Below are positions 9,170 to 17,974 of a DNA stretch of 64,000 bases, piece after piece. The notes beneath the pieces were generated by a model. That model was not told the DNA's origin and did not search any database. It saw nothing but the letters and a program-made list of their open reading frames with translations. Location: assembly GCF_900102375.1 (NCBI RefSeq), contig NZ_FNBO01000001.1, forward strand, positions 510,800 through 574,799, written 5' to 3'. Every line of letters begins with the position of its first letter. Position 1 is the stretch's first letter. The stretch is from Halorubrum xinjiangense (GTDB lineage Archaea > Halobacteriota > Halobacteria > Halobacteriales > Haloferacaceae). The position numbers were made by a program, and so were the translations under genes.

Positions 9170-9370
9170 ATGGGATCCGGCATGATTAACAGTACACAGA
9201 TGGCGTCCAGTAGCGATTCCACGACTCCGGTCGATGACGAAGTTCGCCGCCTGTACGAGCGGTATCAGTCGGCCGAGACGGAGGCGGAACGCCGAGAGAT
9301 CGCCTTAGAGATGGGCGAACTCGACGGTCGACGCCACGCGATCATCTACGAGCGACTCGAAACGGAGTAG
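9170..9370 (+). CDS. Short helical protein following doc, possible antitoxin
   Basis: 66 residues if read from the ATG directly after the doc stop; MINS (9182) and MASS (9200) are alternative starts. The conserved-looking part, DDEVRRLYERYQSAETEAERREIALEM, is a charged amphipathic helix. I do not recognise the family. Zero-gap spacing after doc indicates co-transcription and suggests a partner role, but the order (toxin first) is unusual. Confidence 0.55.
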   Translation: MGSGMINSTQMASSSDSTTPVDDEVRRLYERYQSAETEAERREIALEMGELDGRRHAIIYERLETE

Positions 9371-9983
9371 CTGTTTTTCCGGGCCCCGGCTCTCAGTGCG
9401 CCTCGATCCGAACGCGCTCGCCGAGTATCGTCCGCGGCGAGCGCGATTGCCGCCGCTGGCCGGCGTGAGCGCGACGAGGAGTAAGGGTCCGCCGACCGCG
9501 GGCGGCGTCGGAGCGGTCCCGGACGCGGAGTCGATCTGCGGTCCTTTTCGGGTTCATCGTCGCCGCCGAGTGACGTCCGTCGACTCGTTCGCGGCGAGTC
9601 GCGGTCGAACGACGGGCTCGAGTAGTCGGCTCGCTCAGAGCGGGCCTGGTGCTCAGTGCCGGGATTCGTTGATGGACCTCGTGTGAGGAACAACGTCGAC
9701 TCTATCGATCGCTGACCCTTGGATTCGACCGTAACGAGAGTCCGGCGATCCGCCCGGATAGCGAGCCGATGCCAAGTCGGGATACGAGACGTCGTGCGTA
9801 TCGAGCGGTGTCGCCGGTAGTTACCGGTGACACTTACCGGATAAATAGATACGCATCAGCGCAACACTTCGACCGTGAGCGCCGCCGCTGGCCGGCGTGA
9901 GCGCGATAAAGAAAGACCGCGTGTGGGTCGGCCCGCGTGGGCCGATGGTTTAGCGACTGCGAGTCGCGACCGTAGCAGCGACG
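9371..9983. other. Gene-free region downstream of csg, with a 26-bp direct repeat
   Basis: No frame here has haloarchaeal codon bias or family resemblance. It holds two exact copies of a 26-bp sequence and, around 9810-9860, an AT-richer patch containing two CCGG-flanked GTTACCGG/CTTACCGG motifs. The left part lies downstream of the plus-strand Doc gene, the right part downstream of the minus-strand csg gene. Confidence 0.5.
9449..9906. repeat. Exact 26-bp direct repeat, copies at 9449-9474 and 9881-9906
   Basis: Both copies read GCCGCCGCTGGCC followed by GGCGTGAGCGCGA. Each contains an imperfect palindrome (CGCCG...CGGCG). They lie 432 bp apart in non-coding DNA and could be duplicated ends of a lost element, RNA hairpins or protein sites. 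No function is assigned. Confidence 0.75.
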
Positions 9984-12900
9984 TTAGTCGTTGCGGCGGG
10001 TCGCGAGCAGCGCAGCGGCGATGAGGGCGACGAGCGCGACGAGCGCGCCGAAGCCGGGCGTGCTGCCGTCAGTGGAGTCGTCACCAGAGGAGTCGTCTCC
10101 GCTGGAGTCGTCTCCGCTGGAGTCGTCACCAGAGGAGTCGTCTCCACTAGAGTCGTCACCAGAGGAATCGTCTCCGCTGGAGTCGTCACCAGAGGAATCG
10201 TCTCCACTGGAGTCGTCACCAGAGGAGTCGTCTCCGCTGGTGTCTTCCTCAATGGTCAGCGTGCCGGTGGCTTCGTCGTCGTCGGACGCGATGCCGTGCT
10301 CGTAGTCGCCGGCGTCGAGGCCGGTCGTGTCAGCGGTGAACTCGACCGTCGTGCTGTTACCACCCGCGAGGGTGACTTCAGTCGTGTCGAGTTCGTCGCC
10401 GTCGAGCGTGAGCGCGATGTTCTGCGTGGCCTCCTGCTCGCCGGTGTTCTCGATCGTGGCCGAAACCGTGACCGAGTCACCAGCAGTGGCGGTGGCCTCC
10501 GCGGGCTCGAGGTCCGAGACCTCGAGGAAGGCGGCCTCGCCGACCGTCTCGACGACGGTGCCGTCTTCCTCAGCGTCGAAGGTCGCCTGCTGCGCGGTCA
10601 CGGTGAACGTGTCGTTCACCGAGGCCTCGCTCAGGTCGAGACCCGTCGCCTCGAAGGAGCCGTCAGACTGGACGGTTACGTCCTCGGAAGTCTGAACGAA
10701 GCCGGGCGAGACATCAGAGTCGGAGCGCACGCGGACCGTGAACTCCTGACCGGGCGCAGCGTTGGTCGTGCCCGTGATGGTCTGATCCTCGGCGGCCTGG
10801 ACTTCGACCGGCGTATCGAATTCGCCAGTCGCTTCGACGTACTCGAAGCTGACCGTGGCGGTCTCGTAGAAGTCCGTGATGTCCACGTCGCTGTCTTCGA
10901 GTTCGTCCTCGTCAGGGTCGAGCAGGCGCTCGTCCTTCACGCGGAGACGCACGTCGAAGGCGTCCTCGTCCGAGATGGAACGGCTGGAGTCATCAAGGAC
11001 GATGTTGCTCTCTTCGAACGCGATGTAGTACGAGCCTTCGGTCGAGATGATGTCGACGTTACCGTCGGCGATCATCTGCTGAACGTCGACCTGCTTACGC
11101 TCCGAGTTCGGCGCGGTGCTGTCGGCCGTCTGGCGGATGCGCAGGTCGATGCCCGTGCTGTCGTTCGCAGAGCTGGTATCCGTGATGAGGTCGGCGAGGC
11201 TGCCACCGTTCGCTTCGATGGCGCCCTCGAGACCCGTCGCGCTGAGCTCGTGAATGAGGACGTCGCCCTCAGTCAGCGAGTCAGTCTCGACGACGGTGTC
11301 GTTCTCGACACCGTTCGAGATGTCCTCGACATCTTCGACGTCCTCGTAGACGTCAGCCGAGGTGGTCCAGAGGTTGAACGAGTCAACCGAACGCTCTTCG
11401 AGTTCGAGGTCGCCGACCGCGTCGGAGTTGCCGTTGGCGATCTCATCGAAGCTCGTGTCGCTCACCTCGAACGGGTACGTACCCGTCTCGAGGATGTTGG
11501 TGAGGTTGTCCGGGCTTTCGTCCACGGACGTGATCTCCGCGTCGCTGTCACCGTCAGCGATGTACACGAGATCAGCGTTGTTCAGCGTGCTGGTGTTGCC
11601 AGCAACGTACGTGTTGAAGCCGACCGTGACACTGTCCTCTCCGCCGGAGTCGACGGAGACGTTAGCCTCGTAGCCGACCTCTTCCTGGTCGCCAATCGTG
11701 AGGTTGGCGGTTTCGACGTCGCCCTGGAAGTTGATCGTGATGTTCGCATTGTCACCGCGCTCCTCAGTGATGAACGTCTCCTCGAAGGAGATGTCACCCT
11801 CGGGCGCCTCGGTGACTTCAAAGTCACCGCTCTCGACGGAGACCGCCGAGTTGTCGTCAGTGACTTCGACCGTGTAGGTACCAGTGTCTTCGACGGTACC
11901 GAAGTCGACGGCGACCTCACCGTCGGAGTCGATCGAGGTTTCGACCGTGTCAACGACATCGCCGTCGTCGTCGAGCAGGTCGGCCGTGATTTCGCGGTTG
12001 ATCGCGTCGGACGTGACCGTCGCGGTCACCGCGTCATTGGTCGTGAACTCGTCCTCATCGACCTCAACGTCAAGGCCGAGGTCGCTGATTTCGAGGACGG
12101 AGGTGACATCAGCATCGTTAGTGATATTGTAGTCACCGTTCTCGAAGTCGTCGGTGTCGAGAACGTACACGAGGCTGTTCGTGCCCGTACCACGGGTCCG
12201 GCTAACGCCGGGGCCGTCGATATCGAACGTGGAGTCGGCAGAGGCGTTTTCGAGGGCAACGTTCTCACCGGAGAACGCCTCGAAGGTGGAGTCGTCGTTC
12301 ACCTTGACGACGCTCGGAGCGAACGTGACATCGAAGTCGTCGTCGCTCACGTCGTTACCAGCGGCATCTTCGAAGCCGGCTTCAACAGAGACGTTCTGAA
12401 CGTTATTGAACGTGGTACCGGTATCGACTTGAATGAGACCGGCACTAACCTCAGTGAATGAGGTAGCCGCGCCGGGTCCGATCGTCACGACCGAACCATT
12501 GTCGAGACCAACTTCAACTTCGGCGTTGCTCTGGTCAGGGATAGTGACATCATTCGAGTACGAGAGCTCGATGATGGCAGTACTCGAGTTCGCGTAGTGA
12601 GTTGCCTTACGAAGGTCATCAGTCACACCATCAACGTCCAGAGTAGTGGTAGTGTCAGCAGCACTGACATCAGTACCGTCCGCTTCTGACGAATTGGGTG
12701 CTTCGATGACTGCAACATCGAAGGTGTCATCAGCGTCTGCTCCGAGTCCCGCAGCGTCGCTCGGAGTGAAGGTGGCGCTGTCGCCACCACTAGTCGTGTT
12801 AGCGACTACCTCGTCTTCTTGAATCGTTCCGTCGCCATCAGCGTCGATAGCGATTTGATAGTCATCTGAATCATCTGTATTAAACGAGATGTCTGTACTC

Positions 12901-13058
12901 TCGTCCGGAGTTACCGGTTGCGTAGAGTCAATGGTCGCACTGTTAGCAGCGGCAGCTGCTGGAGCAGCAGCGAAGCCGACTGCAACCATGGATACGACCA
13001 TGACCGCCGCAAAGAAGACCGCGTTAGCCTTCTTGCGTGTGTTATTGTCGTTTGTCAT
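9984..13058 (-). CDS. csg: S-layer glycoprotein
   Basis: 1024 residues. Residues 1-38 are a haloarchaeal Sec signal peptide (charged MTNDNNTRKKANA, hydrophobic core, AAPAAAAA). The mature protein is acidic, beta-rich and has 16 N-X-S/T sequons, the substrates of AglB. Near the C-terminus lies an Asp/Ser-rich stalk of repeated SGDDS, then STPGFGALVALVALIAAALLATRR. This PGF motif, hydrophobic helix and basic tail form a PGF-CTERM signal that archaeosortase ArtA processes for lipid anchoring in related species. In Haloferax and Halobacterium the stalk is Thr-rich and O-glycosylated. It forms the cell wall lattice. A 470-bp gap with its own TATA box separates it from aglB, so it is transcribed alone. 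Confidence 0.96.
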   Translation of the reverse strand: MTNDNNTRKKANAVFFAAVMVVSMVAVGFAAAPAAAAANSATIDSTQPVTPDESTDISFNTDDSDDYQIAIDADGDGTIQEDEVVANTTSGGDSATFTPSDAAGLGADADDTFDVAVIEAPNSSEADGTDVSAADTTTTLDVDGVTDDLRKATHYANSSTAIIELSYSNDVTIPDQSNAEVEVGLDNGSVVTIGPGAATSFTEVSAGLIQVDTGTTFNNVQNVSVEAGFEDAAGNDVSDDDFDVTFAPSVVKVNDDSTFEAFSGENVALENASADSTFDIDGPGVSRTRGTGTNSLVYVLDTDDFENGDYNITNDADVTSVLEISDLGLDVEVDEDEFTTNDAVTATVTSDAINREITADLLDDDGDVVDTVETSIDSDGEVAVDFGTVEDTGTYTVEVTDDNSAVSVESGDFEVTEAPEGDISFEETFITEERGDNANITINFQGDVETANLTIGDQEEVGYEANVSVDSGGEDSVTVGFNTYVAGNTSTLNNADLVYIADGDSDAEITSVDESPDNLTNILETGTYPFEVSDTSFDEIANGNSDAVGDLELEERSVDSFNLWTTSADVYEDVEDVEDISNGVENDTVVETDSLTEGDVLIHELSATGLEGAIEANGGSLADLITDTSSANDSTGIDLRIRQTADSTAPNSERKQVDVQQMIADGNVDIISTEGSYYIAFEESNIVLDDSSRSISDEDAFDVRLRVKDERLLDPDEDELEDSDVDITDFYETATVSFEYVEATGEFDTPVEVQAAEDQTITGTTNAAPGQEFTVRVRSDSDVSPGFVQTSEDVTVQSDGSFEATGLDLSEASVNDTFTVTAQQATFDAEEDGTVVETVGEAAFLEVSDLEPAEATATAGDSVTVSATIENTGEQEATQNIALTLDGDELDTTEVTLAGGNSTTVEFTADTTGLDAGDYEHGIASDDDEATGTLTIEEDTSGDDSSGDDSSGDDSSGDDSSGDDSSGDDSSGDDSSGDDSSGDDSSGDDSSGDDSTDGSTPGFGALVALVALIAAALLATRRND
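10075..10239. repeat. Eleven tandem 15-bp repeats encoding the SGDDS stalk of csg
   Basis: Eleven 15-bp units alternate mainly between two sequence variants (ending ACCAGAG or TCCGCTG on the plus strand). They keep the reading frame and encode the spacer between the lattice-forming part and the membrane anchor. The alternation suggests amplification of a 30-bp dimer. Confidence 0.9.
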
Positions 13059-13528
13059 TGTTGTGTTGTGTTCTGCGTCGCGACAGTCTGCTTTGTCCTC
13101 GCCTGAATCGCCCGTTCGTCGTCTGCCAACACACTCGATGTGGTACGGCCGGACTCGACGCGGATTACTTGCGGTCGTGTCGCATTGTGGGGTAGGGGCT
13201 GCGTCAGCTTGTTAAAGCGGTCGGTATAAGTACTTTGTGTCGATCATCGTTGTGTGTGAATGCGTCTCACAGGCTTCTCAGGCGCTGAGGCGCCCGTTTT
13301 CGGATTCGAGGTGTTCGGAGTTGGTCATGGTGGGCATATGAATCGGTGAGTATGAATCCGATATTCCGTCGCAGTCGGTCCGACCGAAAGGGGTACAAGC
13401 CGAGACAGCCTTCCTTCAACCGGGGCCTACGGGTCCACGCGACCGGGCAGTCACGCTGGCGGTAGGGGACGTCCGGTCGTCTGTGCCCGTTCGGCTCCGT
13501 TTTGCTATTTCGGTACCGGCTGGACCGC
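13059..13528. other. csg upstream region / aglB downstream region
   Basis: No gene. The part next to csg contains its promoter and a probable leader of roughly 140 nt. At 13281-13294 is a GGCGC-TGAG-GCGCC hairpin followed by CGTTTTCGG on the plus strand; no plus-strand gene precedes it, so it is not a clear terminator. An 19-codon minus-strand frame (13278-13337) is too short to support. Confidence 0.5.
13222..13238 (-). promoter_or_regulatory. Candidate csg promoter
   Basis: Read on the minus strand, AAAGTACTTATACCGACC contains a TATA element about 165 bp before the csg ATG. It would give a leader of about 140 nt, similar in kind to the long leaders reported for other haloarchaeal S-layer genes. 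Confidence 0.45.
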
Positions 13529-16066
13529 TTACGCTGGTGGGACAGTCGTCTGATTGCCCGCGAGCACGTCGTCGTCGGTCACCGTGACGGTCTCGTTGCC
13601 CACCTGATACTCGCCGGGATGCGCGACGCGAATCGTCGCGGTGCCGTTTGCGACCGTCGCGTTACGCGCGTACTCGTACGTGGTGTCGTCAGATCCACCG
13701 TCGATTGTCAGAGTCGTCGTCGCGGTCACCGCCTCGCCGCTCGGCTCCGAGACCTCAATCGTCGCGCCGGGGACGACCGCGAACGTCCGCACGCCGTCGT
13801 CGCTCGCGAGCAGCTGGTAGTGGCCGGTCGGAGCGGTGTCGTTGGCGCCGAGCCCGAGCCCCTCGTGGAGCGCCGCGTAGGTGGTGTTCGTCGCGGGCGC
13901 GTTCTCGCGGTCGGTGACGACGACGTACCCGACCCGGTCTCGGAACCGATCGTAGGAGTCGTCCGGGTTTGACGAGGCGAGGAACTGGTCGTGATTGCTC
14001 CGGGCATAGCCGTACCCCTGCGCCTCGCCGTTCACGAAGTAGTTGTACATGCGGTTGTCGCCCCATTGGCTCAACACGAAGTTCCGCGGGTACTCCCGGT
14101 CGACCTCCTCGGCGTGGGAATCGACCGTGAGCGCGGCGTCGAACTGCGCGCGGTCGTGGGTCGTCTGCCCGACGAGCGACGGAACGAGGAGGAGATTGAA
14201 CAGCAACACGAGCGCGACGGTCGCAGCGAGGTACCCGCGCAGGCGGGTCCCCGCCGGGAGCGCGAGCGAGGTGATCGCGTTCCCCTCGCTCGATACATCG
14301 TCCGCTCCGGCGCGACTCGACCGGGAGCGACTCGAGCGAGTCCCGGTTGACACGGGCTCGGCGTCGTTGCCCTGCCCGAGGGCGGCCACAGGGCGTGCGA
14401 TGTCGATCGCTGAGAGCAGGTAGACGAGCCCGATCCCCGCGAACGGCGCGATGAAGATCGCCAACTGCCCCGCGAACCGCACCTGAACCGTCGCGAGCAG
14501 CGTGTAGTACCACGCGAAACAGACGGGAACGAGCCATCCGGGCTCGTAGCGGCGGGCGACCGCCCACGTCGCGACCCCGAGGACCGCAATCGCGAAGTAG
14601 AAGCCGAGCCCGAGCTGGAGCAGCGGCCCGAATATCACCGCGAAGTCCGGAGAAAACAGCGAGGTCGTCTCGGAGATCCCCTCGCGGAAGAACAGGTCGT
14701 CCGCACGCGTCTGGAGCCGTTCAACGTCGCCTGGGCGTAGGCGTGCGTACGCGACGAGTCCGCCGACGGCGACGACCGCCTCGGCCGCGACGAGCGCGAG
14801 GGGAGGCCACGCGACCCGCCGCCACAGCTCGCCCAGTCCGACGACGACGAGCGCGCCCCCGGCCACGAGGACGGGCGTAATCGCGGCGATCGACTCGTGC
14901 CACCCTAAGGCGAGATGCGCGGCAAGTGCCAAGCCGCCGCCGAGCGCCAGTCCGCCGAGCAGCGGTGCGTTGGCGGCGGCCGGGGAGACGTCGTGACGAA
15001 CGTCGAGGGCGACGCGGAGGCCGACGACGGCCGCGACCGGGACGAACGTGAGCGGCGAGCCGCCGTACGCGTGCGCGGACGCCGCCACGGCGAGGGCGAG
15101 CGCGAGCGCGACGAGCCACATCGTCGCGTCGCGTGCGTGTGCCCGGACGGCCGCCTGCGGGTCAGTGTGGGTAGTTCGCCGCGTCACGTCGACCCCGAGC
15201 GCGGTCAGCGTCAGGACGAGGAGCCCCAGCCACAGGTACTGGTGAGCCTGATGATCGAGGAAGCCGACGGAGGTGTAGACGACGTTCACGGGCGCGAGCC
15301 CGTAGAACAGCACCGCCGCGAGTGCGACCCGCACGTCGTCGGTGAGCAAGCGCGCGAGCCGGTAGACGAGGTACCCCAGACAGACGGACGCGACGACCGG
15401 GAGCCACGCGGCGACCGCGGGCGCGGCGTCGACGCCGCCGAGCAGGACCGTCACCCACCAATTGATCGCGTGGGCGAGCGGGCGCGTCCCCGCGGCCCCG
15501 CCCATGTCCGCGAACAGCCCCAGATCGAAGACTCCGTCGGCGCGGGCCGCGAGCCGCTCCTGCCAGTAGCGGAAGAAGTACGTGTCGTTGGCCGGCGAGA
15601 CGACGAACCCCTGCTGGAACACCGCGGGCGCGGCCACGAGTCGTGCGCCGGCAACCGCCAGCAGCGTCCCGACGAGCCCGAGGAGGGTGACGACATCGAC
15701 GTCGGCTGAAGTGGGGAGTTGCGACAGCCTGGCACGGACATCACCGGACGGCGTCGAGTCGGCCGGGCTCTCGGCTGGGGCGGCCGCCCCGGCGGCCGCG
15801 TCCGCACCGTCGGCCGGGGCGGGCCCAGCCTCGATCGCGGCGCGGATCGCGGCCGGATTTTCGAGCCGATAGCCGTCGTCGACGGACGTCGCGAGATCCC
15901 GAGCGACGAGCTCGCCGAACTGGCCGGAGTCGAGGGCGATGTCGGCGAACGTCCACGGCGCGTCGCGGGCGTCGCGCTCGACGAGAGCTGTGAGGGCGTC
16001 CTCGGCCTCGGGGTGGTCGGCGAGGAACTCGCGCGCGGCCGCGGTCGTCTCCTCAGGCGCGGGCAT
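13529..16066 (-). CDS. aglB: AglB-type oligosaccharyltransferase (STT3 family)
   Basis: 845 residues. It transfers a lipid-linked glycan to Asn of N-X-S/T on the outer face of the membrane. The first 80 residues are a winged-helix-like cytoplasmic domain, then an Ala/Pro/Ser linker to about 120, followed by some 12 membrane helices. First-loop acidic motif: NDTYFFRYW (160-168); second: GFLDHQAHQ (268-276), the DxD/DHQ-type metal-site loop. The catalytic WWDYG motif of the family is replaced by SQWGDNRMYNYF near 666-677. The C-terminal domain is a soluble beta-rich domain with its own sequons. It lies directly upstream, in transcription order, of its substrate gene csg. Confidence 0.92.
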   Translation of the reverse strand: MPAPEETTAAAREFLADHPEAEDALTALVERDARDAPWTFADIALDSGQFGELVARDLATSVDDGYRLENPAAIRAAIEAGPAPADGADAAAGAAAPAESPADSTPSGDVRARLSQLPTSADVDVVTLLGLVGTLLAVAGARLVAAPAVFQQGFVVSPANDTYFFRYWQERLAARADGVFDLGLFADMGGAAGTRPLAHAINWWVTVLLGGVDAAPAVAAWLPVVASVCLGYLVYRLARLLTDDVRVALAAVLFYGLAPVNVVYTSVGFLDHQAHQYLWLGLLVLTLTALGVDVTRRTTHTDPQAAVRAHARDATMWLVALALALAVAASAHAYGGSPLTFVPVAAVVGLRVALDVRHDVSPAAANAPLLGGLALGGGLALAAHLALGWHESIAAITPVLVAGGALVVVGLGELWRRVAWPPLALVAAEAVVAVGGLVAYARLRPGDVERLQTRADDLFFREGISETTSLFSPDFAVIFGPLLQLGLGFYFAIAVLGVATWAVARRYEPGWLVPVCFAWYYTLLATVQVRFAGQLAIFIAPFAGIGLVYLLSAIDIARPVAALGQGNDAEPVSTGTRSSRSRSSRAGADDVSSEGNAITSLALPAGTRLRGYLAATVALVLLFNLLLVPSLVGQTTHDRAQFDAALTVDSHAEEVDREYPRNFVLSQWGDNRMYNYFVNGEAQGYGYARSNHDQFLASSNPDDSYDRFRDRVGYVVVTDRENAPATNTTYAALHEGLGLGANDTAPTGHYQLLASDDGVRTFAVVPGATIEVSEPSGEAVTATTTLTIDGGSDDTTYEYARNATVANGTATIRVAHPGEYQVGNETVTVTDDDVLAGNQTTVPPA

Positions 16067-16219
16067 TGGCTGTCATCTGTCGGGGGCGCCGATTAGCGGT
16101 TTCGGTCGCGGGCGGGACACAGCGGCTGGTCGGAGAGCTGTCAGGGACGCTCGATCCCTACCCCATCGCCGAAACGGGAAACATAGTGTTTAACTCGATA
16201 CATGTGACAGTAGTTGGTA

Positions 16220-17686
16220 ATGGATACGGGATGGCGGTACCGCGCCGCGAGCGTGGGGGGCGTCGCTGCCCTCGTTGCGCTCGCGGTGATGCTCGCCAAC
16301 AACGGGACCGTTCAGGCGACCGCGGCGATAGTACCCGTCTTCGATCGCCTCCCGGTGGACCCGCCCGCCGGGGCGGAGTTCATCATCGAGGTCGCGTTGA
16401 CCGTCGCTGTCGTGACGGCCGCGTTCGTCCCGCTGTACAAGCCGCGGCCGCGGCGGATCCTCGACATCGTCGCGCTCGCGCACAAGCGCACGTTCGTCGC
16501 CGTGTTCGCGCTCGCGACCATCGGCTACTTCGATTACACGTACAAGGTGCCGCGGCTGACGCTGGTGTTGATCACGCCGCTGCTGTTGGTCGTGCTGCCG
16601 GCATGGTTCGTCTGGCTGCGCCGGCCCGAGGCGCGCGGCGAGCGTGCGATCATCGTCGGGGACGATCTCACGGAAATCGCACAGGTCACCCAGGCCGCCC
16701 GTGAAACGGACCTCGTGCTGCTCGGCTACCTGTTCCCCACACAGGCGCACGCTGGAGCCCACGGTCAATCAACAGAAGACCACGAGGCGACAGGGGCTGG
16801 AATCGCTTCTGTGGCGGACGGCGGCAGAGAACTAAATAGTAGTCTCGAACAACTTGGCGGCCTCTCACGGCTTGAAGACGTACTGGTCACACACGACGTC
16901 GACACGGTGATTCTGGCGTTTGGCGAGACAGATCGGGCCGAGTTCTTCGGCGCTCTCGACGCCTGTTACGAACACGGCGTCGCCGCGAAGGCCCACCGTG
17001 ACACAGCGGATACAGTGCTACTCGCGGAGGATGACCCAGGGACCCTCGTCGATATCGACATCGAACCCTGGGACGTTCAAGACCACATCCTGAAACGCGC
17101 GTTTGATGTCGCGTTCGCGGGGGCGGGGCTGATCGGACTGTCACCGGTTATCCTCGCCATCGTGGTGGCGATCAAGCTTGAGGACGGGGGATCGGTCCTG
17201 TATCAACAGGATCGGACCGCCGTATTCGGTGAAACCTTCGACGTGTATAAATTCCGGTCAATGGTCGAGAACGCCGAGTCCGCGACAGGCGTGAAAATCA
17301 GTGACGAAGACGATGGTGGTGTCGACCCCCGGGTGACACGCGTCGGGCGCGTGCTACGGCAGACACACCTCGACGAGATTCCACAGCTGTGGGCGGTGCT
17401 ATCGGGGGATATGAGCGTTGTCGGGCCACGGCCCGAACGTCCTGAAATTGATGCCGACATCCAGCACGGCGTCGACGACTGGCCGAAGCGGTGGTTTGTG
17501 AAACCGGGCTTAACTGGATTAGCACAGATCAACGACGTGACCGGCAAGGAACCGGACCGAAAGATCCGCTACGACCTCCAGTATATCAAACAGCAGTCGT
17601 TCAGTTTCGATATGAAGATCGTGACGCGACAGATTTGGAAGGTGTTGGTCGATGCCGCCGCTATTGTATCTGGAAAGCGCGAATAA
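16220..17686 (+). CDS. Polyprenyl-phosphate sugar-phosphate transferase (WbaP/PglC-type)
   Basis: 488 residues from ATG 16220; a TTG six bases earlier is possible but less likely. Four N-terminal membrane helices and a nucleotide-binding-like middle (RAIIVGDDLTEIAQV) precede the catalytic domain from about residue 290. That domain has a re-entrant helix FKRAFDVAFAGAGLIGLSP (read KRAFDV), then YKFRSMVENAE, LDEIPQLWAVLSGDMSVVGPRPE and PGLTGLAQIND. The enzyme moves a sugar-1-phosphate from a nucleotide to a lipid carrier, the first step of glycan assembly. It is divergent from aglB. A TTTAAC element at 16189-16194 is a candidate TATA box. A remnant of a paralogue lies 40 bp downstream. Confidence 0.9.
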   Translation: MDTGWRYRAASVGGVAALVALAVMLANNGTVQATAAIVPVFDRLPVDPPAGAEFIIEVALTVAVVTAAFVPLYKPRPRRILDIVALAHKRTFVAVFALATIGYFDYTYKVPRLTLVLITPLLLVVLPAWFVWLRRPEARGERAIIVGDDLTEIAQVTQAARETDLVLLGYLFPTQAHAGAHGQSTEDHEATGAGIASVADGGRELNSSLEQLGGLSRLEDVLVTHDVDTVILAFGETDRAEFFGALDACYEHGVAAKAHRDTADTVLLAEDDPGTLVDIDIEPWDVQDHILKRAFDVAFAGAGLIGLSPVILAIVVAIKLEDGGSVLYQQDRTAVFGETFDVYKFRSMVENAESATGVKISDEDDGGVDPRVTRVGRVLRQTHLDEIPQLWAVLSGDMSVVGPRPERPEIDADIQHGVDDWPKRWFVKPGLTGLAQINDVTGKEPDRKIRYDLQYIKQQSFSFDMKIVTRQIWKVLVDAAAIVSGKRE

Positions 17687-17724
17687 GAAGAACAGCGTTG
17701 GGGACGTGGTCATCCCAAGCGATA

Positions 17725-17874
17725 CACCGTCGAGCTCCCCCAGCTGTGGTCGATCCTTCGGGGAGACATGACCTCCAGTACGTGCGCGAGCAGTCGTTCG
17801 CGTACGACCTGAAGATCGTGGCGCGGCAGCTGTGGAAGGTCGGTGAAGACGTCTGGATGGCCCTGACGAGCTAA
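17725..17874 (+). pseudogene. Remnant of a second sugar transferase with internal deletion
   Basis: Translating in one frame gives ELPQLWSILRGDM; in the next frame DLQYVREQSFAYDLKIVARQ continues to LWKVGEDVWMALTS and a stop. Both match the catalytic domain of the intact gene upstream (EIPQLWAVLSGDM and DLQYIKQQSFSFDMKIVTRQ), but the stretch of some 55 residues between them is missing. The junction falls at GACATGACCTCC, where ATGAC could have been the recombining microhomology. Not functional. Confidence 0.82.
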
Positions 17875-17974
17875 CGCGGCCCGAAACCGATCGTCGGGAG
17901 GTCGGTGGCGGAGATGTGTCGGACGGTGGGTAGAATACGGCAGCGGTCTCGGATCCGAGTCGGAAGCGCGGACG

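Noticed and set aside
9396..9686. A 96-codon frame in the gap after doc
   Set aside because: It spans a repeat copy, shows no conserved-looking block or promoter, and has weak codon bias.
10075..10239. Repeat array that looks at first like a short CRISPR
   Set aside because: Units are contiguous 15-bp repeats without spacers and encode SGDDS in frame in csg.
10296..12461. A 721-codon open frame on the plus strand opposite csg
   Set aside because: It is antisense to a clear S-layer gene with signal peptide and anchor; long antisense frames are expected in GC-rich haloarchaeal DNA, and its protein is Arg/Val/Asp-biased without any domain.
13278..13337. 19-residue frame upstream of csg (MPTMTNSEHLESENGRLSA)
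   Set aside because: Too short to support; no ribosome site or conservation evidence could be judged from one sequence.
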